Origin: Arthrobacter rhombi
GTDB taxonomy: Bacteria; Actinomycetota; Actinomycetes; Actinomycetales; Micrococcaceae
Assembly (NCBI RefSeq): GCF_900163545.1
Contig: NZ_FUHW01000020.1
Location: 1 to 64,000, forward strand
Length of the DNA: 64,000 bases
Reading direction: 5' to 3'
Shown: positions 1-8,575 of the stretch, one piece after another
Position numbering within the stretch: position 1 is the first letter of the stretch
Layout of the letters: each line of letters starts with the position of its first letter
Made by a program: the position numbers and the translations under genes
The notes under the pieces: generated by a model
Told to the model about the DNA's origin: nothing
Seen by the model: the letters and a program-made list of their open reading frames with translations, nothing else
Database searches by the model: none

Positions 1-56
1 AGGTCTTCCCTATTTCAACTACCCCGGAGCGTTACCAACGTCCGTGGTCAATACAC

Positions 57-2642
57 CTAGGCGGCCAGGGCCTCCCGGGTGGCAGAAGTGCTCACGCGTA
101 GTTCGCCATCATCGACCGAGAGGGTGACCGTGCCGCCCTCTTGGAGCGCTTCGACAACCAACAGGTCAGCGATCGCGTCGTCCACCTCGCGCTGAATCAC
201 CCGACGGAGCGGGCGGGCACCATACTCCGGCTCGTACCCGTGCTCGGCGATCCAATCAACCGCCGCATCCTGGACGTCCAGACCAATGCCTTGGGCCTGG
301 AGCCGGGCTTCGGTCGTGCGCAATTGGATGGACACAATCGAGCGCAGCTGCTCCTGGTCAAGTTTGCGGAACAACACGATCTCGTCGATACGGTTCAGGA
401 ACTCCGGCCGCATCGTCTCGCGCAGTCGTCCCATGACCCGATCGCGCAGTGCCTTCTCGGAACCGAAGCCGCTGGCACCCTCACCCGCTGAGGCGTTGAA
501 GCCCAGGGCGCCGGTCTTGCTGGCCAGGAACTCGGAACCCAGGTTGGAGGTCATGATGACCACGGTGTTGCGGAAGTCCACGGTACGGCCCTGACCATCG
601 GTGAGCCGGCCGTCGTCGAGCACTTGCAGCAGCAGGTTGAACACGTCGGGGTGGGCCTTTTCGATCTCATCGAGCAGCAGCACCGAGTAGGGGTTGCGGC
701 GCACTTGCTCGGTCAACTGGCCGGCCTCACCGTAACCGACGTAGCCCGGAGGGGCCCCGACCAGCCGCGAGACGGTATGACGTTCACCAAATTCGCTCAT
801 ATCGAAACGTAGGAGGGCGTCCTCGCGGCCAAACAACGACTCGGCCAGAGACTTGGCCAGCTCGGTCTTGCCGACACCGGTGGGCCCCAGGAACATGAAG
901 CTGCCCACGGGGCGGGAAGCATCGCCCATGCCCGTCCGGTTACGCCGTACGGATTTGGCGATCACGCTCACCGCATCGTCCTGTCCGATGACACGGTCAT
1001 GCAGTTCCTCCTCGAGCTTCGCCAACCGGGCCCGATCGCCCTCGGTCAGCCGGGTCGCGGGGATGCCGGTGGCCCGGGAGATGATCTGGGCGATCTGCTC
1101 CTCGTCCACCACGTTGGCGGCGGCGTCTTCGGAAGGTCCGCCGGATGGCGCCCCGGAGGTCAGCTCGTCGAGGTGTTCACTGAGTGCGGTGATCTCGTCG
1201 CGCAGCCACCCGGCCTCCTCGAAGCGTTCGGCACTGACGGCGTCGTTCTTGCGTTCGCGCAAGGTGTCCAGCTCGGTGCGCAGCGACTCCAGGTCAACGG
1301 CGGGGCCGCGACGCAGACTCAGCCGCGCCCCCGCCTGGTCGATCAGATCGATCGCCTTATCGGGCAGGAAACGGTCGGTAAGGTAACGCGATGAGAGGTC
1401 GACGGCGGCCCGCAGGGCACCTTCGGTATAGGTCACCTGGTGGTGTTCGGCGTAGCGGTCGACCAGCCCGGCGAGGATTTTGACGGAATCTTCCGGCGAG
1501 GGTTCGCCGACCGTGACGGGCTGGAAACGACGTTCCAGCGCCGGGTCCTTTTCCACGGTCCGGTACTCGGCCAAGGTGGTGGCGCCGATGAGTCGCAATT
1601 CCCCACGAGCCAGGCGCGGCTTGAGGATGTTTCCGGCGTCCATCCCGCCTTCGCCGGAGCCGCCGGCACCGACCACATTATGCAGCTCGTCGATGAAGAC
1701 GATGTACTCACCGTCGCCGGCGGCGATTTCGTCCATGGTATTGGTCAGGCGTTCCTCGAAGTCACCCCGGTAGCGGGTGCCGGCGAGCATCCCCGGCAAA
1801 TCCAGCGAGATCACGTGTTTGCCGTGCAGCTGGGCGGGGACGGAATCGGCGACGATGGCCTGGGCCAGACCCTCGACGACGGCGGTCTTCCCCACGCCGG
1901 CCTCACCGATGAGCACCGGGTTGTTCTTGGTGCGGCGCGCCAGGATCTCGATGGTCTGCTCAATCTCCTGCTGGCGTCCGATGACCGGGTCCAGCTTCTC
2001 TTCGTGGGCCAAGGTGGTCAGATCCGTACCGTAGGTATCGAGCATCGGGGTCTGCGAATCCCCCGGAGCCCCGGCCTGCGGGGTGCCGTTTTGCGTCTCC
2101 GCGGGAGCCTGCTGGGCTGCCGCCCCAACATTCTGCAGCGCTTCGGGGGTCACCCCGGAAGCGGCGAGGACCTGCCCGGCGGGGGAGTCCTGGTTCAGGA
2201 CGAAGGCCACGAAGAGATGTTCGGGGTCGATGTAGGTCGAGCCGAAGGCGCGAGCCACCTGGCGGGCATCAAGGAGGGCTCGCTGGGTCGAGGCCGTCAA
2301 TGCCGGGGCACCACCGGTGATCTGGTGGGAGGACTGGGGTAGACGCTGCTCCGCATTGCGGGCGATAGCCTCCACGTCGATACCTCCCGCGCGTAGCTGG
2401 GCGGCTGGTCCGTCCTGGGAGACGAGGACCCGCAACAGGTGCAGGGCGTCAACCTCGGCATGACCGTGCTCGGCCGCGAAGGCGGCTGCCTGCCCGAGGA
2501 GTTCGTGCGTGCGCCGGCTGAGTAGACGGGTGATGTCGATGGGGCGACCCGCGGCTGCGGCTCGCTGGCCCTGCAGATAGCGGGCCAAAAAGTCATCAAA
2601 CGAGCCGCTTCCCGATCCTGTGGGTCCGAAGAACGCTGGCAT
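57..2642 (-). CDS. ClpC/ClpB-type AAA+ chaperone ATPase (HspR-regulated)
   Basis: Hexameric AAA+ unfoldase of 861 residues, cytosolic, for remodelling or degrading damaged protein. An N-terminal Clp repeat domain (about 35-175) precedes two ATPase modules: Walker A GEAGVGKT at 246-253 with Walker B ending DE at 318-319, and Walker A GPTGVGKT at 586-593 with LLLDE at 655-659. The linker is short and carries a UVR-like helix pair (about 450-487) rather than the long ClpB coiled coil, and a GALGF loop near 711-715 sits where ClpC-type proteins carry the ClpP-docking loop. This points to a ClpC-like partner of ClpP, although the paired HAIR operators upstream are typical of clpB/dnaK control. The ATG at 2642 has a GGAGGG ribosome site. 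ClpB is the alternative label; the family is certain, the subclass less so. Confidence 0.93.
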   Translation of the reverse strand: MPAFFGPTGSGSGSFDDFLARYLQGQRAAAAGRPIDITRLLSRRTHELLGQAAAFAAEHGHAEVDALHLLRVLVSQDGPAAQLRAGGIDVEAIARNAEQRLPQSSHQITGGAPALTASTQRALLDARQVARAFGSTYIDPEHLFVAFVLNQDSPAGQVLAASGVTPEALQNVGAAAQQAPAETQNGTPQAGAPGDSQTPMLDTYGTDLTTLAHEEKLDPVIGRQQEIEQTIEILARRTKNNPVLIGEAGVGKTAVVEGLAQAIVADSVPAQLHGKHVISLDLPGMLAGTRYRGDFEERLTNTMDEIAAGDGEYIVFIDELHNVVGAGGSGEGGMDAGNILKPRLARGELRLIGATTLAEYRTVEKDPALERRFQPVTVGEPSPEDSVKILAGLVDRYAEHHQVTYTEGALRAAVDLSSRYLTDRFLPDKAIDLIDQAGARLSLRRGPAVDLESLRTELDTLRERKNDAVSAERFEEAGWLRDEITALSEHLDELTSGAPSGGPSEDAAANVVDEEQIAQIISRATGIPATRLTEGDRARLAKLEEELHDRVIGQDDAVSVIAKSVRRNRTGMGDASRPVGSFMFLGPTGVGKTELAKSLAESLFGREDALLRFDMSEFGERHTVSRLVGAPPGYVGYGEAGQLTEQVRRNPYSVLLLDEIEKAHPDVFNLLLQVLDDGRLTDGQGRTVDFRNTVVIMTSNLGSEFLASKTGALGFNASAGEGASGFGSEKALRDRVMGRLRETMRPEFLNRIDEIVLFRKLDQEQLRSIVSIQLRTTEARLQAQGIGLDVQDAAVDWIAEHGYEPEYGARPLRRVIQREVDDAIADLLVVEALQEGGTVTLSVDDGELRVSTSATREALAA

Positions 2643-2657
2643 TTTCCCTCCAAGTAA

Positions 2658-2705
2658 CTTGAGTGTCTTACGCTCAAGTATAGACCTGAGTGTATGTCAC
2701 TCAAG
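2658..2705 (-). promoter_or_regulatory. Promoter with two HspR (HAIR) operators
   Basis: Two inverted repeats match the HspR-associated consensus CTTGAGT-N7-ACTCAAG. The site at 2658-2678 reads CTTGAGT-N7-GCTCAAG and the site at 2685-2705 reads CCTGAGT-N7-ACTCAAG; each has one mismatch. On the minus strand a sigma-70-like promoter lies inside them: TTGAGT at 2704-2699, a 16-base spacer and TATACT at 2682-2677. One dyad therefore covers the -35 and the other the -10 and probable start site. Centre-to-centre spacing is 27 bp. Repression of the clp gene by HspR and its release on heat shock is inferred from this layout; hspR is not in the window. Confidence 0.9.
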
Positions 2706-2826
2706 TTAACGTCTTGCCTTCGTGGTTATTCCCGCAGCGGTTTCCGCACGGCCGGTTGTGCAGAGACCGGTAGGATTTCCAGCGAGAGCAGCCGGTTCCG
2801 GCTGGGCTAACAGCGGGAGGAGAACG

Positions 2827-3207
2827 GTGGCCGAACCAGACGAACGAGGATGGCTGGCACGCAAGGCGCTACCCAGCGGCAACGAACCGGATCCGCGCTT
2901 CACGCTGGCCAATGAGCGCACGTTCCTGGCCTGGATCCGCACCTCGCTGGCCTTCCTGGCCGGCGGCATCGCCCTGGAGGCCTTCGCCTTCGACGCTTTC
3001 CCCACCGACCTGCGCAAGGCCATCTCGATCCTCGTCATCTGCCTGGGCCTGCTGATCAGCGCCGGTGCGGTGTTCCGCTGGCTGCGGATCGAGTCGAGCA
3101 TGCGCAACCACCGTCCGCTGCCGTTCCCGGCGATCGTGCCGCTGCTGGGGATCGGCGGGGCGCTGGCCGCTGCGGTCATCGTCGTCGTCCTCGCGGTCTC
3201 GGGATAG
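2827..3207 (+). CDS. DUF202 (YidH-like) small membrane protein
   Basis: A protein of 126 residues of the DUF202/YidH family. The family hallmark FTLANERTFLAWIRTSLAFL-type segment sits near residues 25-44, followed by hydrophobic segments at about 38-58, 65-83 and 100-122, giving three likely membrane passes. The GTG at 2827 is chosen because a GGGAGGAG ribosome site ends six bases before it; an in-frame start further upstream would add a tail rich in Arg/Ala without membrane character. It lies eight bases before a second DUF202 gene on the same strand, the usual pairing of YidH with YidG in bacteria. No biochemical function is established for the family. Confidence 0.85.
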   Translation: MAEPDERGWLARKALPSGNEPDPRFTLANERTFLAWIRTSLAFLAGGIALEAFAFDAFPTDLRKAISILVICLGLLISAGAVFRWLRIESSMRNHRPLPFPAIVPLLGIGGALAAAVIVVVLAVSG

Positions 3208-3215
3208 GCCAGTCG

Positions 3216-3548
3216 ATGACCATCCCCATCACGCGCGGACACCAGGACCCGGGGCTGCAGCCCGAACGCACCGTCATGTCCTGGGGCAGGACCACCCTGT
3301 CGCTGTTCGTGGTCAGCGCCGTGTTCCTGCGCTGGATGCACCACTACGGGCCGTCGATTCTGATCCTGGTGGCCGTGGGGGGCCTCGGGGCCCTATCCAT
3401 CTATGCGACGCAGCGCCGCCGCTACTCCACCCGCACCCGCGGGATCGCCGAAGGCCGTCTGGAGGCCGATGTGGCCGCCATCTTCTGGACCGCCGGTGCG
3501 GTGATGGTTCTGGGGGTCCTGGCCTTGATCGTGGTTACGGCGACCTGA
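3216..3548 (+). CDS. DUF202 (YidG-like) small membrane protein
   Basis: A 110-residue second member of the DUF202 family, with the motif GLQPERTVMSWGRTTLSL near residues 13-30 and three hydrophobic stretches (about 24-42, 45-62, 86-108). It follows the first DUF202 gene by eight bases and is probably co-transcribed and co-assembled with it in the cytoplasmic membrane. Its last codons overlap by 14 bases the 3' end of the convergent aldehyde dehydrogenase. Function unknown. Confidence 0.82.
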   Translation: MTIPITRGHQDPGLQPERTVMSWGRTTLSLFVVSAVFLRWMHHYGPSILILVAVGGLGALSIYATQRRRYSTRTRGIAEGRLEADVAAIFWTAGAVMVLGVLALIVVTAT

Positions 3549-5026
3549 CGGTCAACCAGATCGTCTTGAGCTGGGTGTACTGTTCCAGCGCTTCCAAACC
3601 GTTGTCACGCCCCCCGAAACCCGAGCTCCGGTAGCCGCCGAACGGGGTGGTGATATTGCCTTCGCTGTAGCCGTTAATGGCCACGGTTCCTGCCCGTACC
3701 CCGCGGGCCAGCCGGATCACCCGATCGATATCGTGGGACCAGATGGTCGCGGACAAACCGTAGGTCGTGTCGTTGGCCAGGGCCAACGCTTCGTCCTCGT
3801 CGTGAAACCCGATCACGGCGACGACGGGACCGAAGACCTCCTGGCGGGCGATCGGCATCGCGGCGGTGACCTGGTCGATGACGGTCGGGGCGATAAACCA
3901 GCCGCCGCTGTCTTCGAAGAGGGCTCGTCCTCCGGTGACGATCCGTGCCCCGGCCGCTTGGGCTTCATCGATGAACCGCAGGACCCGGGCCAACGCCTCG
4001 GCCTCGATCAGCGGGCCGAGGATCGTTTCGGGCTCTGCGGGATCCCCGACGATCCGCTGCTCGGCTTGCCGGGCCAGTTCCGCCACTAAGTCAGCCCGCA
4101 GCGATTCATGCACCAGGATGCGTGAGCCCGCCGAACAGTTCTGCCCCGAAGCCCAGAACGCCGCCTCCGCCAGATCGGCGGCCACCTGCGGCAACCTGCG
4201 GCAACCTGTCAGCATTATCTGCCAGCACGATCTGCGGTGACTTTCCCCCACATTCCAGGGTGATGTTCTTCAGGTTGCTATCGGCGGCATACCGCAGGAA
4301 CTGCCGGCCCACCTCGGTGGAACCGGTGAACGTGATCATATCGACGTCCGGGTGCAGACCCAGGGCCTTCCCGGCAATGTGCCCGAGGCCCGGGGCCACG
4401 TTGAACACCCCGTCGGGGATGCCCGCCTCGGTGGCCAGTTCGGCAATCCGCAAGGTGGATAAGGACGCCAGTTCAGGGGGTTTGACCACCAGCGAGTTCC
4501 CTGCAGCCAAGGCCGGGGCCATTTTCCAGGCGAGCATGGCTGCCGGAAAATTCCAGGGCAGGACCGCCCCGACGACGCCGATGGGTTCGCGGACGATGAG
4601 CCCGAGCGCACCGGGACCGGTGGGTGCGATCTTGCCGAAGACCTTGTCGATGGCTTCGGCATACCAGCGGATGGTGCCAATGGTGTCCGGAAGGTCGAAT
4701 TCATGGCAATCGGCCAGCGGCCGGCCAGCATCCAAGGATTCCAGCCCCGCCAATTCGGTGGTGGCTGCCTCGATGAGATCGGCCAGACGCAGCAGCACCT
4801 GTTGACGTTCGGCGGGCTCGGCCTCGGACCAGACCCCCGAATCGAAGGCGGTGCGGGCGCTGGACACGGCGGCATCGACATCCACGGGGCCGCACGCCGT
4901 CACCTCGGCAATCGGGCGGCCGGTGGCGGGGGAGCGGGACGTGAACGTGGCCCCGTCGGCGGCAGGGCGGAACCTGCCATCGATATAGGCCCCCGTGCGC
5001 AGGGGTCCGGTGGAGGGGTCGGTCAT
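3535..5026 (-). pseudogene. PuuC-like aldehyde dehydrogenase, frameshifted by a 10-bp duplication
   Basis: NAD(P)-dependent aldehyde dehydrogenase resembling PuuC, the gamma-glutamyl-gamma-aminobutyraldehyde dehydrogenase of putrescine breakdown. The coding sequence is split in two frames: residues 1 to about 280 end in a wrong tail, and the C-terminal 215 residues continue in another frame. The break is a direct 10-bp repetition at 4184-4208; removing one copy gives a continuous 493-residue enzyme of normal family length. General-base Glu (LECGGK, about 258) and catalytic Cys (GQNCSAG, about 294) are both retained, so the lesion looks recent. The ATG at 5026 is chosen because a GGAGG site lies seven bases before it. 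Sequencing error is possible but less usual for a 10-base duplication. It overlaps the convergent DUF202 gene by 14 bases. Confidence 0.88.
4184..4208. repeat. 10-bp tandem repeat causing a frameshift
   Basis: The unit ACCTGCGGCA occurs two and a half times in a row inside the aldehyde dehydrogenase gene. One unit fewer restores the reading frame (…RLPQVAADLAEAAF…). This is the kind of short direct repeat that arises and reverts by replication slippage. Confidence 0.9.
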
Positions 5027-5092
5027 TTCTGCCTCCATCCGGATGGTCGACGTGCCTTGATCGTAGCCCCGTCACCCCAGCCCCGGCCATGG

Positions 5093-5911
5093 TTATTCCG
5101 AAACGACGGCGGTGCCTTCCGTGAGGGTTCCCGCGGTCCGCACTTGGGCGTAGACGCCCATATTCGTGTGCCCGAAGGCATCGTGGAGTAATTGCAGGAC
5201 CGGCAGATCGCGCCGCGAGCTCACGGGGTCCACTTCGGTGGCCGGGCATCTGCCGATCTCCTGAAAGACCTCGAGCCGGGCACCCCCGGCCCGCAGGAAA
5301 CCGCCCGGCAGCTGCCGTTCGGCCCAGGGAGGCAGACCATCGAGGTAGATATTGGCGCGGAACCGCAGGGGATTCACCTCGGTGCCGGCGATCCGGGACA
5401 GTTCCCGGACGGAGGCCAGATTGATGATCGACACGGCTTGGGCTTCCTCATCGCCCTTGGACAACAGATCGGGGAAACGCCGCCCGGGTTCGTGGGCGAC
5501 AACCGGCACATCGTCCGAGGCCAGACCCAGCAATTCGGCCACCGTCGACGCCAGCCGGTCGCGGCCGGCAGGGGTGGACAGGTCGGCGTCCACCACCTTC
5601 CCGTCATCGGTCCCGGAACGGGTGAGGGTGATCGTCTGTGTGGAGGGCGAATAGTCGCTGCGCAATCCGGCCAGGGCGAAGTCGCGGGCCAAGACATGGA
5701 AATTGCGCTTGCCCAGATTCTGCGCCGTGCCCTGGGCATACTTTCCACGGGCCCGGGCGAGCGCGTAGATCCGGTCGTCGGGGAAACCCTGCCCGGGACG
5801 GAGCCCGACCTCGGTGAGCGGCTGCGGGGACAGGCCTTTGACCGGATAGTGGTAGAGGGCGGCGATGGAGGCGCCGGTACCGCCCGGCGGGGATTTCGGA
5901 CTCTGCTGCAC
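5093..5911 (-). CDS. MOSC domain-containing protein
   Basis: A 272-residue protein with an N-terminal beta-barrel domain (starting ALYHYPVKGLSPQPL) and a C-terminal MOSC domain, the sulfur-carrier fold shared with molybdenum-cofactor sulfurase and the mARC/YiiM/YcbX proteins. The late segment RRDLPVLQLLHDAFGHTN is typical of the MOSC C-terminus; a Cys occurs in GRCPATEVDP. A GTG at 5911 with a GGAG ribosome site is the likely start. It is probably cytosolic and may act in detoxifying N-hydroxylated or sulfur-containing compounds, but the substrate is not predictable. It stands alone between the broken aldehyde dehydrogenase and a decayed DUF218 gene. Confidence 0.85.
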   Translation of the reverse strand: MQQSPKSPPGGTGASIAALYHYPVKGLSPQPLTEVGLRPGQGFPDDRIYALARARGKYAQGTAQNLGKRNFHVLARDFALAGLRSDYSPSTQTITLTRSGTDDGKVVDADLSTPAGRDRLASTVAELLGLASDDVPVVAHEPGRRFPDLLSKGDEEAQAVSIINLASVRELSRIAGTEVNPLRFRANIYLDGLPPWAERQLPGGFLRAGGARLEVFQEIGRCPATEVDPVSSRRDLPVLQLLHDAFGHTNMGVYAQVRTAGTLTEGTAVVSE

Positions 5912-5950
5912 GGCTCCAGTCTAGAGGGGGTGCCTGGCTAATCTGGCCGG

Positions 5951-6290
5951 GTGGGTTTCCTGATCATTGCCGCACTGTTGGGCCTGCTCTACTTCTGGCT
6001 GCGCCATAAGGACCGGCGCATGCTGCGCAACGGCGTCGTCTTCGTCATCTTCCTCGCCTACGCCGTGGCCTCCGGCCGTATGGAACACGATATCCACCCC
6101 GAAACCATTGCTGATCCCCTCCGGCGGCCAGGGAGAATCTGCGCTTCTCCCGCGAGGTCCAGAATGCGGCAGGGCGCCCCGGACCGTTGCTGGTGGTGAC
6201 CAATAACTACCATGTGCTGCGGGCAGCCCTGTTGGCCCGCAAAGACGACGTCGATGCCCAGGTGGTCGTTTCCCCGGGGGCCCGGCCGGC
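5951..6290 (+). pseudogene. Decayed DUF218 (YdcF-like) membrane protein, middle deleted
   Basis: A GTG-initiated frame encodes a hydrophobic N-terminus (LIIAALLGLLYFW and a second segment VVFVIFLAYAVAS) and then loses sense after about 45 codons. From about 6128 to 6280, in a different frame, runs ENLRFSREVQ followed by [20 protein letters not shown], the late core of DUF218/YdcF proteins that follows the conserved acidic and Ser-rich centre. The roughly 150-250 residues that normally lie between, and the C-terminal membrane segments, are absent. The remnant runs into the 3' end of the convergent DinB gene, so a deletion joined the two. No product is expected. Confidence 0.75.
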
Positions 6291-6882
6291 CGGCGGAGTC
6301 CAGGGCTTCAGCCATTCCGTTTCCTTCCAGCCGTCCGCGGCGGCCATCAACTCGAACCAGGTGGCCCCATCGATGGTTTCGCGGATGATGTCCGCATGCC
6401 CGCAGTGCCGGGCGATCTCCTCGATCAGGTGCCCCAGGACCCAGCGGATGGACCAGGCATCGATATCGCGGGGGGAACCACGGGGCGTTGCGGGGCACAG
6501 GGACCGCTGCGTCAAGGTCGACGGCCTGCACGATCCGCGTCGTTTCGTGCTCCTGGGCCTCCAGTTCCGCGAGCAGTGCGTGCAGGGTTTCGGCGTCGGT
6601 CACCGTGTACTGGTCCGCGTAGCGCGCGACGGCCTCGCCGAAGGGGACGGCGTCCCCGGCCGGCGGGTGGGGCGCAGCGGCGACCCTGCTCATCCAGCTG
6701 GCCTCGCAGGTGTTCACGTGTTTGATCAGCGCCCCGATGGATAAGGCCGAGGCGCTCGGTGTGGAACGGGACTGGGCCTCGGTCAGCCCGTGGGTGATGG
6801 TGCGCAGGTTCGTGCGCTGCTGGTCCAAGAAGGCGAGCAGCAGGGACTTTTCGTCGGCGACGGGGCCGGGCATGGCGGGCAT
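6207..6882 (-). pseudogene. DinB-family (DUF664) protein, frameshifted at a G6/C6 run
   Basis: The protein starts MPAMPGPVADEKSLLLAFLD at the ATG of 6882, which has a strong AAAGGAG site overlapping the stop of the upstream DinB gene. It reads well to about residue 137 (RNAPWFP), then shifts; the family C-terminus ([19 protein letters not shown], then a Trp-rich end KETEWLKPW) continues in another frame. The shift lies at a run of six G at 6470-6475 (six C in the gene); five would restore one frame. The metal-ligand His of the last helix (RHCGHAD) survives in the shifted part. The frame then runs antisense through the DUF218 remnant, so the natural end is probably near 6280. Family role: DinB four-helix proteins, many being thiol-S-transferases. 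Sequencing error cannot be excluded. Confidence 0.8.
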
Positions 6883-6893
6883 GGTCTCTCCTT

Positions 6894-7493
6894 TTAGTGG
6901 TGACGCGGCAGATAGAGGTCGCGCAGTAGGGCGATCTCGGCACCGTGGTGAATGATTTCGCGGTGGATGTGTAGGACCAGATCGGCCATCGGCGCCTGCG
7001 CGAAGGGGCCCTCGGACTCCCCGCAGGGGCCTTCGAGCCCGCTCTCGTCCAGTGAGGCGACGCCGGCCATCCAGCGAGAGTAGGCGGCGTCGAGCTGTTC
7101 CAGGGCTTCGGCGGCGGTACCGGCATAGGCGTGTGTTTGATAGCTGCATGCGGGGCCGGCGAAGTGATCGGCATTGCGTTGTCCCAGAACCCCCACGATC
7201 ACATGGGACAGCCGCCAGGCGATGGAGGTGAAGGGTGCCGGTTCGGGCATCGGGAAGGCGAAGTCGATGGCGAAGTCCCCCGAACCGGCGGTGACGGCGC
7301 CTGCGTAGGCGGGGCCAGCTTCGCCGCGGGGCCTGACGGTCCAGCAATCGGCCACGGGTTCGCTGAGATACTCCTGATCGGTGAGCCCCTCCAAACGTGG
7401 ACGGAGCTGGTTCTCCCAATGCCATCTCAGTTGTTCCCTGAGGCGCCGGTTCCACTCTGTTGGTGCTGTTCTGTCTTCCGTTTGCGTGGTCAT
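6894..7493 (-). CDS. DinB superfamily protein
   Basis: A 199-residue DinB-fold four-helix protein. The opening segment (RRLREQLRWHWENQLRPRLEG) and the C-terminal HIHREIIHHGAEIALLRDLY carry the His residues that bind a divalent metal in this superfamily. In actinobacteria such proteins include mycothiol-dependent maleylpyruvate isomerase and related S-transferases, so a thiol-linked detoxification role is plausible but not shown. It starts an operon with a second DinB gene 11 bases downstream and is divergent from a WYL regulator across a 61-base promoter region with a strong dyad. Confidence 0.85.
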   Translation of the reverse strand: MTTQTEDRTAPTEWNRRLREQLRWHWENQLRPRLEGLTDQEYLSEPVADCWTVRPRGEAGPAYAGAVTAGSGDFAIDFAFPMPEPAPFTSIAWRLSHVIVGVLGQRNADHFAGPACSYQTHAYAGTAAEALEQLDAAYSRWMAGVASLDESGLEGPCGESEGPFAQAPMADLVLHIHREIIHHGAEIALLRDLYLPRHH

Positions 7494-7510
7494 CTCATCA
7501 GTGTGCTGCA

Positions 7511-7538
7511 GCTATAGGACTGTTTCTGTCCGCTATAG
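7511..7538. promoter_or_regulatory. Dyad operator between dinB genes and WYL regulator
   Basis: CTATAGGAC at 7512-7520 and GTCCGCTATAG at 7528-7538 form an almost perfect inverted repeat around a 7-base centre; the right arm has one extra base. The hexamer CTATAG is itself palindromic and recurs 21 bp apart, two helical turns. It sits midway between divergent starts at 7493 and 7555, so the WYL protein is the obvious candidate ligand. Binding is inference. Confidence 0.55.
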
Positions 7539-7554
7539 GTGGGAGGCTGGGGTC

Positions 7555-8520
7555 ATGAGCGAAACCCTCGAACGCGTGCTGCGCCTGCTCGGTCTGCTGC
7601 AGTCGCGCCCGGTCTGGACCGGTACCGAGCTGGCCGCTGAACTGGCGGTGACCACGCGGTCGGTGCGGCGTGACGTCGAACGCCTACGTGGCCTCGGCTA
7701 CCCGGTACGGGCCACCCAGGGAGTCGGCGGCGGCTACCAGCTCGGTGCCGGGAGAGACCTGCCACCGCTATTGCTCGACGATGGGGAGGCTGTGGCCGTC
7801 GCTGTGAGTCTGCGGGTGGCTGCCGGGGGATCGATCGCCGGGGTGGGGGAGCCGGCGTTGCGGGCCCTCTCGAAGCTGGACCAGATGCTTCCCTCCCGGT
7901 TGCGTGGTTCGGTCGAAGCGGTGGCGGGGGCCACGGTATCCCTCGATGGCACCCGTGGAGGCGAGGGGCCGGTGCCCATCGCTTTGCTGCTGGAGTTGGC
8001 CCATGCGATCCGCACCCCCGAGCAGGCCAGCTTCAGCTACCGGAAAGCGGGCGTCGAAGGGCCCGGGGTTCAGCGACGCGTGGAACCCTACCGTCTGGTG
8101 TCCGCCGGCCGACGTTGGTATCTCATGGCCTTCGACCTGGACCGTGATGATTGGCGGACCTTCAGATTGGACCGCATCGCTGCGGTGCACCGCACGGGCT
8201 GGCGGTTCATTCGCCGCAGTGCCCCGGACGCCGCCCAGTTCGTCCAGCGGGCGATCTCACAGAACCCCTACGCCCATATCGTCCGCTTCAGAATCGCCGC
8301 CCCCGCGGCAGCCGTGCGCGCCTCGATCCCGCCGAATGTGGCCGGCGTGGAACCCGATGGCGAAGACGCCTGCCTCCTGACCGCGGGTGGCAACTCGTTG
8401 GAACTGATCGCCGTCCACGTCGCCCTGCTTGGCTTCGAGGCCACGGTGCTGGAACCGACAGGACTTAAAGCTGCGCTGGGGGAACTCGGGGACCGGCTGA
8501 ATCGCCTGGCTGGTGGCTGA
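7555..8520 (+). CDS. YafY-like HTH-WYL transcriptional regulator
   Basis: A 321-residue regulator with an N-terminal HTH of the HTH_11 type (ETLERVLRLLGLLQSRP, recognition region TTRSVRRDVERLRGLGYPV), a YafY/PafC-style linker (GGGYQLGAGRDLPPLLLDD) and a WYL domain near 140-225 (EPYRLVSAGRRWYLMAFDLD, then WRTFRLDRI). WYL domains sense ligands such as nucleic acid or nucleotides. The ATG at 7555 is chosen because it begins the conserved HTH; the open frame upstream encodes only divergent promoter DNA. It faces the two DinB genes and probably controls them and itself through the intervening dyad. Confidence 0.9.
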   Translation: MSETLERVLRLLGLLQSRPVWTGTELAAELAVTTRSVRRDVERLRGLGYPVRATQGVGGGYQLGAGRDLPPLLLDDGEAVAVAVSLRVAAGGSIAGVGEPALRALSKLDQMLPSRLRGSVEAVAGATVSLDGTRGGEGPVPIALLLELAHAIRTPEQASFSYRKAGVEGPGVQRRVEPYRLVSAGRRWYLMAFDLDRDDWRTFRLDRIAAVHRTGWRFIRRSAPDAAQFVQRAISQNPYAHIVRFRIAAPAAAVRASIPPNVAGVEPDGEDACLLTAGGNSLELIAVHVALLGFEATVLEPTGLKAALGELGDRLNRLAGG

Positions 8521-8575
8521 TGGGCCCCCCACTACACTGGAGCGTCAGGTCTGCCTGCGAACCCGCCGAAAGGGC

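Noticed and set aside
5951..6199. A real 82-residue protein at the DUF218 remnant
   Set aside because: Only the first 45 residues make membrane sense; the rest is an out-of-frame reading of conserved DUF218 sequence.
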